Of a DNA stretch of 36,440 nucleotides, positions 16,006 to 26,200 are shown in pieces. Under the pieces are notes generated by a model. That model saw only the letters and a program-made list of their open reading frames with translations, made no database searches and was not told where the DNA came from. Position numbers and translations under genes: made by a program. The stretch comes from Sphingomonadales bacterium CG_4_10_14_3_um_filter_58_15. GTDB taxonomy: Bacteria > Pseudomonadota > Alphaproteobacteria > Sphingomonadales > Sphingomonadaceae. The stretch lies in contig PFJE01000014.1 in NCBI GenBank assembly GCA_002783865.1, positions 1 to 36,440 on the forward strand. Reading direction: 5' to 3'. Position 1 is the first letter of the stretch. Each line of letters begins with the position of its first letter.

Positions 16006-18191
16006 ACCTTCTTCTTGCGACGGCGCAAGCTCAGGCGCGGAACCGCATTGCTCTTCTTGAGCGCCTTGCCGCGCCCGGAGAGCGACGGGTTGGTCATGAA
16101 ATAGCGGTGCAGGTTGAACGGCTTGTCCGAAGGCACCACCCGCGTATAGCTGCCGTCGGAATTTAGCTCCCAGCTCTGCTCGTCATCGATCAGATTGGCC
16201 ACCATGACCTGATCCAGTATCTGGTCGTGGACGGTGGCGTTGGTGATCGGCATCATATATTCGACGCGCCGGTCGAGGTTGCGCGGCATCCAGTCGGCCG
16301 ACGAAATATAAAGTTTCGCGCCGTCATTCGGCAGTTCCCGGCCATTGCCAAAGGCCCAGATACGGCTGTGCTCGAGAAAACGGCCGACCACCGACTTTAC
16401 CCTTATATGGTCCGACATGCCGGGGACATCCGGCCTCAGGCAGCAAATACCCCGGACCACGAGATCAATTTCGACTCCGGCATTGCTTGCCTGATACAGT
16501 TTCTCGATCAGCGCCGGATCGACCAGCGAATTCATCTTCGCCCAGACCATACCGGGCTTGCCAGCGCGAACATTGGCAATTTCCTGATCGATCAGTCCCA
16601 TCAAGTCATTGCGCATGTCCCGCGGCGACATCGAAATCAGTTCCAGCGCCTTGGGCTCGACATAGCCGGTGATATAGTTGAACAATTGCGCCGCGTCCCG
16701 CGCCGCCCTCGGGTCAGCCGTAAAGAAGCTGAGGTCGGTATAGATTTTGGCGGTGATCGGATGATAATTGCCGGTGCCGAAATGGCAATAGGTGCGATAG
16801 CCTTCCTGTTCCTTGCGCACGACCATCGATATTTTCGCGTGGGTTTTCCATTCGATAAACCCATAGACGACCTGTACGCCCGCGCGTTCCAGAGCGCTCG
16901 CCCAGAGCAGATTCTGCTCCTCGTCAAAGCGTGCCTTGAGCTCGACAATGGCGGTCACCGATTTTCCGGCTTCGGCGGCATCGATCAGCGCACGGATCAC
17001 GGCGGATTGCTTGCCGGCCCGGTACAGGGTCTGCTTGATCGCCACGACATCGGGATCGGCAGCTGCCTGCCGCAGAAATTCGATCACCACCTCGAAGGAT
17101 TCATAGGGGTGGTGGACCAATATGTCCTTGTCCCGAATCGCGGCGAAACAGTCGCCGCCATGATCACGGATTCGCTCCGGGAAACGGGGACTATAGGGCG
17201 TGAATTTGAGATCTGGACGGTCTTCGTCGACCAGGATATCGAGATCACCGACGCCGACCAGACCGTTGATCCGGCTTTCGGTAGCGCCGTCATGCAGCAG
17301 ATTCTCGCGCAACATCGCGACCACCGGCTCGGCGAGATGAGGCCCCATTTCCAGCCGGATCACATCGCCGCGGCGACGGCGTTTGATCGCGCTGCGGAAA
17401 TAGCGGACAAGGTCCTCCGCTTCCTCTTCCACCTCGATATCGCTGTCGCGGATGATCCGGAAAAGGCCGCTGCTTTTGACCTCATAGCCGGGAAAGAGAA
17501 TGTCGGAGAATTCCTGGATCACCGTCTCGACCGACACATATACCGCAGATTCACCGGGCAAACGGATGAAGCGGGGCAGACCGGACGGGATCATCACCAG
17601 CTCCCTGATACCAAGATTATCCGACTCGCGGACCAGGTCGAACACCAGGCTCAACCCCTTGTTGGGTATGAACGGAAACGGATGGGCCGGGTCGAGCGCC
17701 TGTGGCGTCAGCACGGGAAATATCTGGTCGATAAAATGCTGTCTGAGCCAGGCTTTTGACGCTTCGGTTAGCGCGCCCACATTCGACACGAAAATATCTT
17801 CATCGGCCAGCGTCTTCGATAGAGCGGACCACACCCGCTGTTGGTGCGTAATGAGTAAATCCGTTTGCGCTGCTATGGCGTCCAGCTGTTGCGTCGCGGT
17901 CAGGCCATCGGCGGAGCGCTCCTCGATCTTCTGACGATATTGTCCGACCAGGCCGGCAAAACGAACCATGAAAAATTCATCAAGGTTGCTGCCTGAAATC
18001 GACAGGAAGCGTAGCCGTTCGAGCAACGGATGGGCGGTATTTTCGGCCTCTTCGATCACCCGCTCGTTAAAGCCCAGCCAGCTTATTTCCCGATTGAAAT
18101 AGCGCTTGCTGCTATCCTCGACCGATAGAGAACCGACATCGTCCCCCGGCGATAGGTCCGCATCCAGCGACTCGGCAACAGGGTTTTCCAT
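16002..18191 (-). CDS. ppk1: Polyphosphate kinase 1
   Basis: PPK1 polymerises the gamma-phosphate of ATP into polyphosphate. The 729-residue protein matches the family length. It has the N-terminal domain (YFNREISWLGFNERVIEEA, SGSNLDEFFMVRFAGL), the catalytic HKD-like segments WKTHAKISMVVRK with the autophosphorylated His, and CHFGTGNYHPITAKIYTDL, and a second HKD-like C-terminal segment with VGRFLEHSRIWAFG and KLYISSADWMPRNLDRRVE. It is sandwiched between hda (3-nt gap) and ppx (4-nt overlap), so the three are translated from one message. This is a stable alphaproteobacterial gene order. Confidence 0.96.
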   Translation of the reverse strand: MENPVAESLDADLSPGDDVGSLSVEDSSKRYFNREISWLGFNERVIEEAENTAHPLLERLRFLSISGSNLDEFFMVRFAGLVGQYRQKIEERSADGLTATQQLDAIAAQTDLLITHQQRVWSALSKTLADEDIFVSNVGALTEASKAWLRQHFIDQIFPVLTPQALDPAHPFPFIPNKGLSLVFDLVRESDNLGIRELVMIPSGLPRFIRLPGESAVYVSVETVIQEFSDILFPGYEVKSSGLFRIIRDSDIEVEEEAEDLVRYFRSAIKRRRRGDVIRLEMGPHLAEPVVAMLRENLLHDGATESRINGLVGVGDLDILVDEDRPDLKFTPYSPRFPERIRDHGGDCFAAIRDKDILVHHPYESFEVVIEFLRQAAADPDVVAIKQTLYRAGKQSAVIRALIDAAEAGKSVTAIVELKARFDEEQNLLWASALERAGVQVVYGFIEWKTHAKISMVVRKEQEGYRTYCHFGTGNYHPITAKIYTDLSFFTADPRAARDAAQLFNYITGYVEPKALELISMSPRDMRNDLMGLIDQEIANVRAGKPGMVWAKMNSLVDPALIEKLYQASNAGVEIDLVVRGICCLRPDVPGMSDHIRVKSVVGRFLEHSRIWAFGNGRELPNDGAKLYISSADWMPRNLDRRVEYMMPITNATVHDQILDQVMVANLIDDEQSWELNSDGSYTRVVPSDKPFNLHRYFMTNPSLSGRGKALKKSNAVPRLSLRRRKKKV

Positions 18192-18194
18192 GGG

Positions 18195-18812
18195 TTAAAA
18201 TTCCACCTTTTTGTCACTAACGTCAAAAAAACCGAGCGCCGATTTCGCAATCGACAAATTGATCGGTTTTTTGGCCTCGATTGCCAGCGCATCCATTTTT
18301 TCCGCCAATTGACGTACCATAGCATAAGACCGGACCATCCGTTTTTCCAGATAGCGCAATGCATCTTCGGATATGGTCAGACCGCGCATCGCGAAATATT
18401 TCTGAAACAGCCCGTCAATCATCGCCTGATCCGGCGCGCCGATTTCCAGATGCAGCGACGCGGCGAGACGGGATTGCAGGTCCGGCAGCACGACGTCCCA
18501 TTGCTTCACCGGCCGCGCCGAGACCAGCAGCAGCGGCCTGTCCTCGTTATTCGCGCGGTTCCAGAGATGGAATATCTCGACATCCTCATGGTCCGCAGCA
18601 TCATCAAGGCAAAGGCCACCGCTGTCCGTGACAAATGCCGCCGCCATCGTGGTTTTGCCAGAGGCAGCCGGACCAGTCAAAATCAACGTGTTGTGCGGCC
18701 AGTCGCGCCAGTGCTGCAAATGACGATGTACCTCGGCATTGGCAGCGGTCACCAGATAGCCGCCCTGGTCGGGCGACGGTTTTTGTTCAAGAGGAAGGGC
18801 AATCTGACTCAC
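18195..18812 (-). CDS. hdaA: HdaA-type DnaA homologue (regulatory inactivation of DnaA)
   Basis: A 205-residue AAA+ protein that resembles the ATPase part of DnaA without its DNA-binding domain. It begins with QIALPLEQ (from residue 3), which matches the QxxLPL sliding-clamp motif of Hda proteins. The P-loop is GPAASGKTT around residues 47-55 and the Walker B segment GLCLDDAA; SARPVKQWDVVLPDLQSRLA corresponds to sensor 1 and the arginine finger region. Hda with the clamp stimulates ATP hydrolysis by DnaA after initiation. Position before ppk1 and after the DUF2066-type gene is conserved in related bacteria. Confidence 0.9.
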   Translation of the reverse strand: MSQIALPLEQKPSPDQGGYLVTAANAEVHRHLQHWRDWPHNTLILTGPAASGKTTMAAAFVTDSGGLCLDDAADHEDVEIFHLWNRANNEDRPLLLVSARPVKQWDVVLPDLQSRLAASLHLEIGAPDQAMIDGLFQKYFAMRGLTISEDALRYLEKRMVRSYAMVRQLAEKMDALAIEAKKPINLSIAKSALGFFDVSDKKVEF

Positions 18813-18824
18813 GGCCTCATTCCC

Positions 18825-20111
18825 CTACTGTCCGGAACGACTGATGCGCAAGGCGCCCGCTCCTTGCTGGACCTGCCAGCCTTGTGCCCGCAGGGCCTGG
18901 GCAAGAGCCGTAATATCACCTCTATAGGTCACGCTCATGACAGAAACGCCGCCGAGCGCGAGGCTCGACGTCGAAGCGGACGTGACTCCCGGGATCGAAC
19001 GCACCGCCGATTCTCCGCGGCCCACCGCGCCGACATCCGGGGTGTCAAATTGCAACGAGATACTGGTTGCGGCAGCCGACGCTGCCGATGGCGCATCGCT
19101 GCCGGTTCCCGACGAATCGGTGCCAGCCGGAGCGACCGAAGAAACACCCTCGCCACTCTCGACAGCCACATCCTCATCGATATCAAAATCCGCAAGATCC
19201 AGGTCATCGAGATTGAAAGGATCTTCGATGATCAGCGACTTGTCCGTCTTCAGAATGCCGCGCGTCAGGGCGCTGGCATAGATATTGTCCAGCCGCGCAA
19301 TCCCCTGGTCGAGCATCTCGGGAATATTTTCGCTGCGCTTCACTTTCAGGGTAAAACTGTCGATAAACCGGTTGTCCGGGCCATAGCGGGCGGTAAAGCG
19401 CCCGGTCACTGGCCCTCCAGGATAGGCATAGGTCAAGCGGACGATCGGTATGATGACATCCGCCGCACCAAATTGATCGAGGATGTTCCGCCACCAGCGC
19501 CGACTGGGCCGGTTGGCCTGCCCGGCGGTCAGCACCAGCGACTCACTATCCGATCCATAGGGACGAACATAATCGATCGCGCTGTCGCCGGAACTGAAGC
19601 GCGCCCAAGCCTTTTGCCATTCGGTGCGGTGTTCGAAAACCTGAGGCGAGCCCCCGCTCCACATGATCGGCAGCACCAGCAGCGGCGGTGACCGCAATCG
19701 CCGACCGCCCACACCGAGGATCGATCCCGCCCTGGCCCGGTCGAACATGACGCCCAGCGTAGCGATATAGCGCTTCGGCCCGATCTGCTCCTGCTCGACG
19801 ATAATCGCCGAAACGATCGTATTCAGCGTCCCGTCGGTCAGGCCTTCGGTATCGCTGCCGTGGGTCCGCTTGTAGAGCATCTTCCAAGCTAGCCGCTGGG
19901 CTTCTTCCCAGCCCTTTTTGCGGGCCTCGATGGCGTTATCGCCATGGACATCCACCTTCACGCCCATGACTTCAAAATCACCGGTGCTGGCCAGCGGCGC
20001 AACCCCGCGTTCGGTGCCTTCCAGCTGGGCATAGACAACCGTACCCGCGAGCATGGTCACGACGGCAATGATGGCAGCGATCTTGATTTTGAAGTCAGTC
20101 AAAAAACTCAT
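18825..20111 (-). CDS. DUF2066-type exported protein
   Basis: A 428-residue protein of unknown function. A signal anchor (IKIAAIIAVVTMLAGTVVYA) opens the chosen start at 20111, which has AAGGG 6 nt upstream; the frame extends 19 codons further without a good start. The region with VDVHGDNAIEARKKGWEEAQR and VSAIIVEQEQIGPKRYIATLG is typical of DUF2066. A long Ser/Ala/Asp-rich linker (about residues 300-345) leads to a C-terminal domain of about 80 residues with small alternating strands (VSVMSVTYRGDITALAQALR), possibly HMA-like. Being first in the hdaA-ppk1-ppx cluster, it is often annotated as a heavy-metal-associated-domain protein, but no metal-binding CxxC is visible. Confidence 0.8.
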   Translation of the reverse strand: MSFLTDFKIKIAAIIAVVTMLAGTVVYAQLEGTERGVAPLASTGDFEVMGVKVDVHGDNAIEARKKGWEEAQRLAWKMLYKRTHGSDTEGLTDGTLNTIVSAIIVEQEQIGPKRYIATLGVMFDRARAGSILGVGGRRLRSPPLLVLPIMWSGGSPQVFEHRTEWQKAWARFSSGDSAIDYVRPYGSDSESLVLTAGQANRPSRRWWRNILDQFGAADVIIPIVRLTYAYPGGPVTGRFTARYGPDNRFIDSFTLKVKRSENIPEMLDQGIARLDNIYASALTRGILKTDKSLIIEDPFNLDDLDLADFDIDEDVAVESGEGVSSVAPAGTDSSGTGSDAPSAASAAATSISLQFDTPDVGAVGRGESAVRSIPGVTSASTSSLALGGVSVMSVTYRGDITALAQALRAQGWQVQQGAGALRISRSGQ

Positions 20112-20173
20112 TTGCGCCCTTTTGACGATTATGGCGTGGAAATCCAGCCGCGACTTGTCTAATCGCACAAGTT
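20112..20173. promoter_or_regulatory. Divergent promoter region, DUF2066/hdaA/ppk1/ppx and purM/purN
   Basis: Only 62 bp separate the opposed start codons of two long operons, so their promoters must overlap or extend into the genes. No clear -35/-10 boxes could be picked out, and purM has no obvious Shine-Dalgarno. Regulation of purine synthesis and of the replication/polyphosphate operon could interfere here. Confidence 0.45.
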
Positions 20174-21280
20174 ATGAGTGAAAAGCAAAATGAGCCGGAT
20201 TCCTACACCTATGCGAAAGCCGGTGTCTCCATCGCGGCAGGCAATGCCCTGATCAAGGCGATTGCGCCGCTGGCCAAAGCCACGGCCCGCGCGGGAGCCA
20301 ATGCCGAACTTGGCGGTTTCGGGGGATTTTTCGATCTCAAGGCGGCAGGGTATCAAGACCCTCTGCTGGTCGCTGCCAATGATGGTGTGGGCACGAAGCT
20401 CAAGCTTGCGATCGACCATGATCGCCATGACACGGTCGGAATCGATCTCGTCGCCATGTGCGTCAATGATCTGATCGTGCAAGGCGCCGAGCCGTTATTC
20501 TTCCTCGACTATTTTGCCACCGGCAAGCTGGAAAACGGCATCGCCGAACGGGTCGTGGCGGGAATAGCCGAAGGCTGCAAGATGGCGGGCTGCGCGCTGA
20601 TCGGCGGTGAAACGGCGGAAATGCCGGGCATGTACGCCGAAGGCGACTATGACCTCGCCGGTTTCTGTGTCGGCGCGGTGGAACGCGAGAAGGCCGTGAC
20701 GGGCGCGACGATTGCGCCGGGCGATATCCTGCTCGGCCTCGAATCCTCCGGCATTCATTCCAACGGTTTCTCGCTGGTCCGGCGACTCGCTGCGGACAAG
20801 GGCTGGAAAATGAATCGCCCTGCCCTGTTCAACCCCGACATATTATTGATCGAAGCGCTGATCGCGCCGACCCGAATCTATGTGAAATCGCTGCTGCCGC
20901 TGATGCAGTCCGGCCGGGTCAAGGCGCTCGCCCATATCACCGGTGGCGGTCTGCTGGAAAATGTCCCGCGCGTATTGCCCGATGGCATGCACGCCCATGT
21001 TGACGCGTCCAGCTGGGACCAGCCCCGCCTGATGGCGTTCCTGCAGGCACAGGGCAATATTGAGCCCGAGGAAATGGCGCGGACGTTCAATTGCGGAATC
21101 GGAATGGTATTGGCGGTCGCGCCGGATGAGGTCGACGCAATCACCGCAGATCTGGCAGCCGCTGATGAAAAGGTCCACCGGATAGGAGATGTTCGCGCGG
21201 GCACCAAAGGCTGCTCGGTGACAGGATCGCGCGGCATCTGGTCGGCAACGGATGACTGGACCGCGACCCACAATGGCTGA
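20174..21280 (+). CDS. purM: Phosphoribosylformylglycinamidine cyclo-ligase (AIR synthetase)
   Basis: PurM closes the imidazole ring in purine synthesis (FGAM + ATP to AIR). The 368-residue protein has the N-terminal segment [17 protein letters not shown], the ATP/Mg-binding [14 protein letters not shown], and [20 protein letters not shown], then [11 protein letters not shown] and the substrate-binding [17 protein letters not shown], all characteristic of the PurM/ThiL/SelD superfamily. The last 8 bases overlap the purN start, so purM-purN is one operon. The length is in the normal range. Confidence 0.96.
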   Translation: MSEKQNEPDSYTYAKAGVSIAAGNALIKAIAPLAKATARAGANAELGGFGGFFDLKAAGYQDPLLVAANDGVGTKLKLAIDHDRHDTVGIDLVAMCVNDLIVQGAEPLFFLDYFATGKLENGIAERVVAGIAEGCKMAGCALIGGETAEMPGMYAEGDYDLAGFCVGAVEREKAVTGATIAPGDILLGLESSGIHSNGFSLVRRLAADKGWKMNRPALFNPDILLIEALIAPTRIYVKSLLPLMQSGRVKALAHITGGGLLENVPRVLPDGMHAHVDASSWDQPRLMAFLQAQGNIEPEEMARTFNCGIGMVLAVAPDEVDAITADLAAADEKVHRIGDVRAGTKGCSVTGSRGIWSATDDWTATHNG

Positions 21281-22238
21281 AAAAGCCAAAATCGCGGTAT
21301 TAATTTCTGGCCGCGGGTCCAATATGGCAGCGCTTGTCTACGCCGCCAAATCATCGGATTGCCCTTATGAAATTGTGCTCGTGGCTTCGAATGACCCCGA
21401 TGCCCCCGGCCTGTCGCTGGCGCAAGCAGAGGGCCTGACGACTTTCGCCCATCCGCACAAGGGTCTGTCGCGCGAGGCGCATGACGCGATCATGCACGAC
21501 GCCCTTGTCCAGTCCGGCGCCGACTATGTTGTGCTCGCCGGCTATATGCGGATCTTGAGCGATGGCTTTGTCCGGAAATGGGCGGATCATATGCTCAACA
21601 TCCATCCCAGCCTGCTGCCCAAATATAAAGGTCTCGACACCTATCAGCGCGCCATCGATGCCGGCGACAGGGTTGCGGGATGCAGCGTCCATCTGGTCAC
21701 CGCAGAACTGGATGATGGCCCGGTGCTGGCGCAAACCGAAGTCGCGATCCTGCCCGATGACGATGCCGACCGCCTGGCAAGCCGGATCCTGATCGCCGAA
21801 CATCAACTCTATCCTGCAACGCTGGCCAAATATGTCACCCGTGAGGCCGATCCGGACTGGATTTTGGCTCAGGTCCGCAAACGCGCTCTGGCGCTTGAAG
21901 AAACCCATGAACGACCGAGCTTCGGCGCGCCTGGATGGCGGGTAGGCAGCGATACGACGGGAAAATATTTCGCCTATTTCGCCCAGAGTCATCATGGCGA
22001 AGCCAGTATCGCGCTACTCGTCAAGACCACCGGACTGGACGAACAGGCCGCGCTGATCGACGCTGATCCGGACCTTTATTACGCACCAAAATTTTACGGA
22101 AAATCCGGCTGGATCGCGATCCGTCTCGATCGCGGGGATACGGATTGGGAGCATATTGCGGAACATCTGTACAGGAGCTGGTGCCAAGTCGCGCCAAAAC
22201 GCCTTAGCAAGATGCTCGAGATAGCAGATCAATTTTAG
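21273..22238 (+). CDS. purN: Glycinamide ribonucleotide formyltransferase fused to an MmcQ/YjbR-like domain
   Basis: Residues 1-195 are a complete Pur[16 protein letters not shown], the GAR/folate loop AGYMRILS, catalytic Asn109 and His111 in [12 protein letters not shown], and Asp147/148 in [11 protein letters not shown]. PurN normally ends near residue 200. Here about 120 more residues follow: [20 protein letters not shown], then [43 protein letters not shown] and WCQVAPKRL. That order of motifs is that of MmcQ/YjbR proteins (PF04237), small proteins of unclear role. The ATG at 21273 overlaps purM by 8 nt; a start at 21252 is also open. Assignment of the first domain is certain, of the second likely. 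Confidence 0.92.
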   Translation: MAEKAKIAVLISGRGSNMAALVYAAKSSDCPYEIVLVASNDPDAPGLSLAQAEGLTTFAHPHKGLSREAHDAIMHDALVQSGADYVVLAGYMRILSDGFVRKWADHMLNIHPSLLPKYKGLDTYQRAIDAGDRVAGCSVHLVTAELDDGPVLAQTEVAILPDDDADRLASRILIAEHQLYPATLAKYVTREADPDWILAQVRKRALALEETHERPSFGAPGWRVGSDTTGKYFAYFAQSHHGEASIALLVKTTGLDEQAALIDADPDLYYAPKFYGKSGWIAIRLDRGDTDWEHIAEHLYRSWCQVAPKRLSKMLEIADQF

Positions 22239-22291
22239 AAAAAGGGTGCATCACGGGCCGGAAATCTTTGGACAACAAGGAGGAGGGAGAA

Positions 22292-22357
22292 ATGTTGCCC
22301 AAAAAAACATCTGCGACCCTGAATGGGGAAAGAAACTCCAACCCGCGATGCTTGTAA
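22292..22357 (+). CDS. Possible 21-residue small ORF with a strong Shine-Dalgarno
   Basis: The sequence AGGAGGAGGG (22278-22287) precedes an ATG with good spacing; the frame MLPKKTSATLNGERNSNPRC plus one Leu ends in TAA at 22355. The peptide is basic, with no transmembrane stretch. It lies 53 nt behind purN on the same strand and before the convergent LOV gene. The exceptionally strong ribosome-binding site is the only evidence; it could also be chance. Confidence 0.3.
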   Translation: MLPKKTSATLNGERNSNPRCL

Positions 22358-22417
22358 AGAGATAGACGCCCGCCAGCGTAAAATCGATACGGCACTTGGA
22401 CCGTATCCACGCCAATC

Positions 22418-23074
22418 CTACATTCCCGCTTCAACCGCCAGCCGGACCATGTCCGCAGCGCTGGGCACATCGAGCCGTTTCATCAGGATCGACCGGTGCA
22501 TCTTGATGGTTCGTTCACTGAGCCCCAATTCATGGGCAATCTGCTTGTTGAGCAGGCCCTTGGCGATAAATTGCAATACTTCCCGCTGCCGCTTCGACAG
22601 ATCCTTCACAATCGCCACGGCCCGCATCCGGCGCGGTTTGGCAAGGCTGGGAGAATCGCCGTCGATTTCCACTTGCGAACCGAGGAAATATTCCAGTTCA
22701 CCCTCTTCATCAAACAGCGGCGCGACCAGCACGGCGTTCTGGAAGGGCGTGCCGTCCTTCTTGTAATTCAATATCTCGACCAGGACCGATTTTTGCTGCC
22801 GCACGCCGCGCCGGATTTCTTCGGTCAACCACGGCTCGGTCGCCTCGCCGGACAGAAAGCGGCAGTTTCGGCCAATAATGAAGTCGCGGTCATAACCGGT
22901 CAGCTCCTCGAAAGCATCATTGACGGCAACAATCGGATTGTCGGCCAGTCGCGGATTGCTGATCACCGACGCGATCGGGCTTTTTTCAATCAATGCCATG
23001 ACCGATCGCTTTGGCAAATCTGACTGGGAGATCGCCACCTGGTCTTGTTCGCTGGGATTATTCTCGCGATCCAT
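22418..23074 (-). CDS. LOV-HTH blue-light transcription factor 1 (EL222-like)
   Basis: A 218-residue photoreceptor: a flavin-binding LOV domain (about residues 25-140) followed by a LuxR-type helix-turn-helix (157-215). The photo-adduct Cys71 lies in GRNCRFLSG; flavin contacts Asn103 and Asn113 are in [13 protein letters not shown], and Gln134 in FLGSQVEI is the usual signal-relay glutamine. The HTH segment [20 protein letters not shown] is typical of the family. In EL222-like proteins light frees the HTH for dimerisation and DNA binding. It is a clear paralogue of the protein at 29484-30101. It lies downstream of an RND pump on the same strand (206-bp gap); targets are unknown. Confidence 0.93.
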   Translation of the reverse strand: MDRENNPSEQDQVAISQSDLPKRSVMALIEKSPIASVISNPRLADNPIVAVNDAFEELTGYDRDFIIGRNCRFLSGEATEPWLTEEIRRGVRQQKSVLVEILNYKKDGTPFQNAVLVAPLFDEEGELEYFLGSQVEIDGDSPSLAKPRRMRAVAIVKDLSKRQREVLQFIAKGLLNKQIAHELGLSERTIKMHRSILMKRLDVPSAADMVRLAVEAGM

Positions 23075-23224
23075 GCTTCTAAGCTACCCGAGATCCATGG
23101 CTAAAGGCAAGCGGTAGCACGAAACATTAAGCTATCGGTCAAAATTGCGGGCCACCGCTCGAAGCATTTTTATAGCATGTCGAATCGCAAGACGGATGGT
23201 CGTACGGATGGGAAATTTCGGGAC

Positions 23225-23239
23225 CATTTGTCACAAATG
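23225..23239. promoter_or_regulatory. Perfect dyad upstream of LOV-HTH 1
   Basis: CATTTGT-C-ACAAATG is a perfect 7-bp inverted repeat around one base, 151 nt before the start of LOV-HTH 1 and 42 nt past the RND permease stop. It lacks a U-tract and so is not a terminator; its form fits a regulator operator. No binding protein can be named. Confidence 0.4.
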
Positions 23240-23280
23240 CAATGTCTGCCGGACGAGCCCCGGATCTCAGGATTGCTTGA

Positions 23281-26200
23281 TCACGCGCCTTCTTCGACGG
23301 TTTTGCCTTGCCGCAGCTTTTTGAGCCGACGGGTGACCGCAAGCGGACTGCTGGTTCCACGGGCCAACAGATAATAGAATGCCGGAATGATGATGAGCGT
23401 CAATATGGTTGAAATCGCCACTCCCCATACGACAACGGTTCCAATGGCCTCCCGGCTCGCCGCCCCGGCCCCTGTCGCCAGCATCAGTGGCAAAGCGCCT
23501 GCAACAGTAGCGATGGACGTCATCAAAACAGGCCGGAAACGGCGTTTGGCGGACTCCAGGATCGCTTTTTCAAATTCCATGCCTTCATCGCGCAGCTGGT
23601 TGGCAAACTCGACGATCAATATGCCATTTTTCGCGGCAAGACCGACGAGCATGACCAGTCCGATCTGGCTGTACAGATTCAGCGTGCCGCCCATCACCGT
23701 GAGACCCAACAAACCGCCGCTAATCGCCAGCGGAACGCCCAATATGATGACCAGCGGACTGACAAAGCTCTCGAACTGGGCGGCCAGCACGAGATATACC
23801 AATATGATAGTGAAGCCGAGTACCAGCCAAATTGACCCGCCGGTTTGCCGCAAAGCCCGGCTTTGCCCTTCATAGCCTATGGCAACAACCTCGGGCAGCG
23901 TCGCCGCTTCATTGTCCAGAAACGTGAGCGCTTCACCCAGGGAATAGCCTTCACCAACCGTACCCTCCAGCGTGATCGCCCGCAATTTGTTGAACCGGTT
24001 CATCTCGCCCGCTTCGGCCCGGGTCGTCAGCGTGACAAGACCCGATAGCGGCACAAGATTATTGTCCCGCGCCCGGACATAGACATTGGCAAGATCTTCG
24101 GCGGTGACCCGGTCCTCCGGTTCCGCTTGCAGGATCACGTCATATTCCTCACCGCGATCAACATAAGTGCCGGCGTTGCGAGAGCCCATCATCGTCTCCA
24201 GCGTCCGGCCGACTTCCTGAACCGAAACGCCCAGATCCGCAGCCCTCAGCGTGTCGACATTGACCACCAGTTGCGGGCGCGTTTCCTTATAATCGGACTC
24301 CAGAGTGGCGATGCCGGGATATGCCTCGGCGGCCACGAACAGCGCGTCGCGGGCGCGGGTCAGTTCTTCATAGGTATCACCCGCAATGACGAATCGGATG
24401 GCCTCGCCGCCCCGCCCGCCAATCGTTGATCCGCCGGAGACAAAGGCTCTAGCCGATGGATAGTCTTTGAATACCCCGTTCAACGCCGACACCGTTTCCG
24501 CCGTCGTCATGTCCCGTTCGTCCCATGGCTTGAGGAACATGATCATCCGGCCAGAGGAGAAGTCCCCCGACGGACCGAAAGATCCAGGTGCGCGAAACAA
24601 GACACGCCTCAGCGGCCCGTCCTCTTCGGTAAAGGGCAGCGCCAGCTCCTCCAGATCAAACATGACCTTGACCAGCCGGTCCCAGCCCGCACCCTCGGAA
24701 ATCGACGCGCTGCCGAACATGAACCCAGTATCTTCCGGCGGCGCGACCTCGCTCTGCAGCGTTTGCAGCGCAAAAACGGCGAAGAGCGCGGCCAATCCGA
24801 AGGCGACCCCGCCAAGCAGAAACGGACGGCGGACCCAGCGGGACAATATGCTTTCATAGCCTGTGCTGGTTTGCTTGAACTTGTGGTCGACAAAGCGGCT
24901 CAATCGGGTTTCCGCGCCGCCCTTTTTCAGGATCTTGGAGCACATCACCGGGATCAGCGTGAGTGCGGTGAAGGTGGAAATGATGACAGCGACAATCATT
25001 GTGATCGCCAGCTCGCGGAACAGCAGGCCCGTTTCGCCGGGCAAAAACATCACCGGCACAAACACCGCCACCACAACCGCCGTGGTTGCGAGCACCGCAA
25101 ATCCCACCTGCCGGGCCCCTTCAAAGGCGGCAACGAGGCGCGTCTCGCCGTTTTCGATCCGGGAATAGATATTTTCCAGCACGACAATCGCGTCATCAAC
25201 AACCAGCCCGATCGCCATGACCAACGCCAGCAACGTCAGCAGGTTGATCGACAGACCAAGCAGCCAGAGCACGAAAAAGGTGCCGATAATGGAAATGGGG
25301 ACGGTTACGGCGGGAATGATAGTGGCGCGGACCGACCCCAGAAACAGATAGATGACCGCGATCACCAATATTGCCGCAAAAGCCAGCGTCTCCCAGACAT
25401 TCTCGATCGCCTTGGCAATGAAAACGCTGCTGTCGTAGCTCACCGCCAGTTGCACGCCGGGCGGCAGAAGCGGTGTGATTTCTGTGATCCGGTCCTTGAT
25501 GTCGTTCGCAACCTGGAGCTCGTTGGCGCCGGATTGGCGAATGATACCCATGCCGACACCGGGCAAACCGTTGGACCGGAAATGGGCATAGACATTTTCC
25601 GGACCCTGTTCGACCCGGGCGAGATCGCCCAGACGCAACAGCGCTCCATCAGCCGTGCGCCGGATCACCAGCGCCTTGAAATCATCGACATTGCTATAAG
25701 CTCTGGCAACCCGGACGGTTAGATTAAGGTCCGAAGATTCAACCCGGCCAGCGGGTAACTCGACATTTTCCCTCCGCAATATTTCTTCAATATCATTGGG
25801 AGATATGCCGGACGCCGCCATTTTTTCTCGATCAAGCCAGACCCGGATCGCTGGCCGAGAGGCACCGCTGGCCTGCACCCGGGCGACCCCATCAATCGAA
25901 GAAAAGCGATCAGACAACACCCGATCGGCATAGTCGGCCAGCCACAAGGGGTCCTTACCCTTGCCCGTGAGGTTGAGCCACATGAACGGACGCGCATCGG
26001 CATCCACCTTGTTGATTTCCGGCGGATCCGATTCTTCAGGCAGATTGTCCAAGGCCCCGGAGACACGGTCACGCACATCGTTCGCCGCCGCGTCGACATC
26101 GCGGTCCGGCGAGAATTCGATGGTAATGTCGGAGCGCCCGTCCCGGGACGACGAGCGGATCATTTCAATCCCCTCGACCCCGGCGACACGATCCTCCAAG

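Noticed and set aside
16227-17759. A 510-codon open frame opposite ppk1
   Set aside because: Antisense to a full PPK1 with intact catalytic histidine; no recognisable domain.
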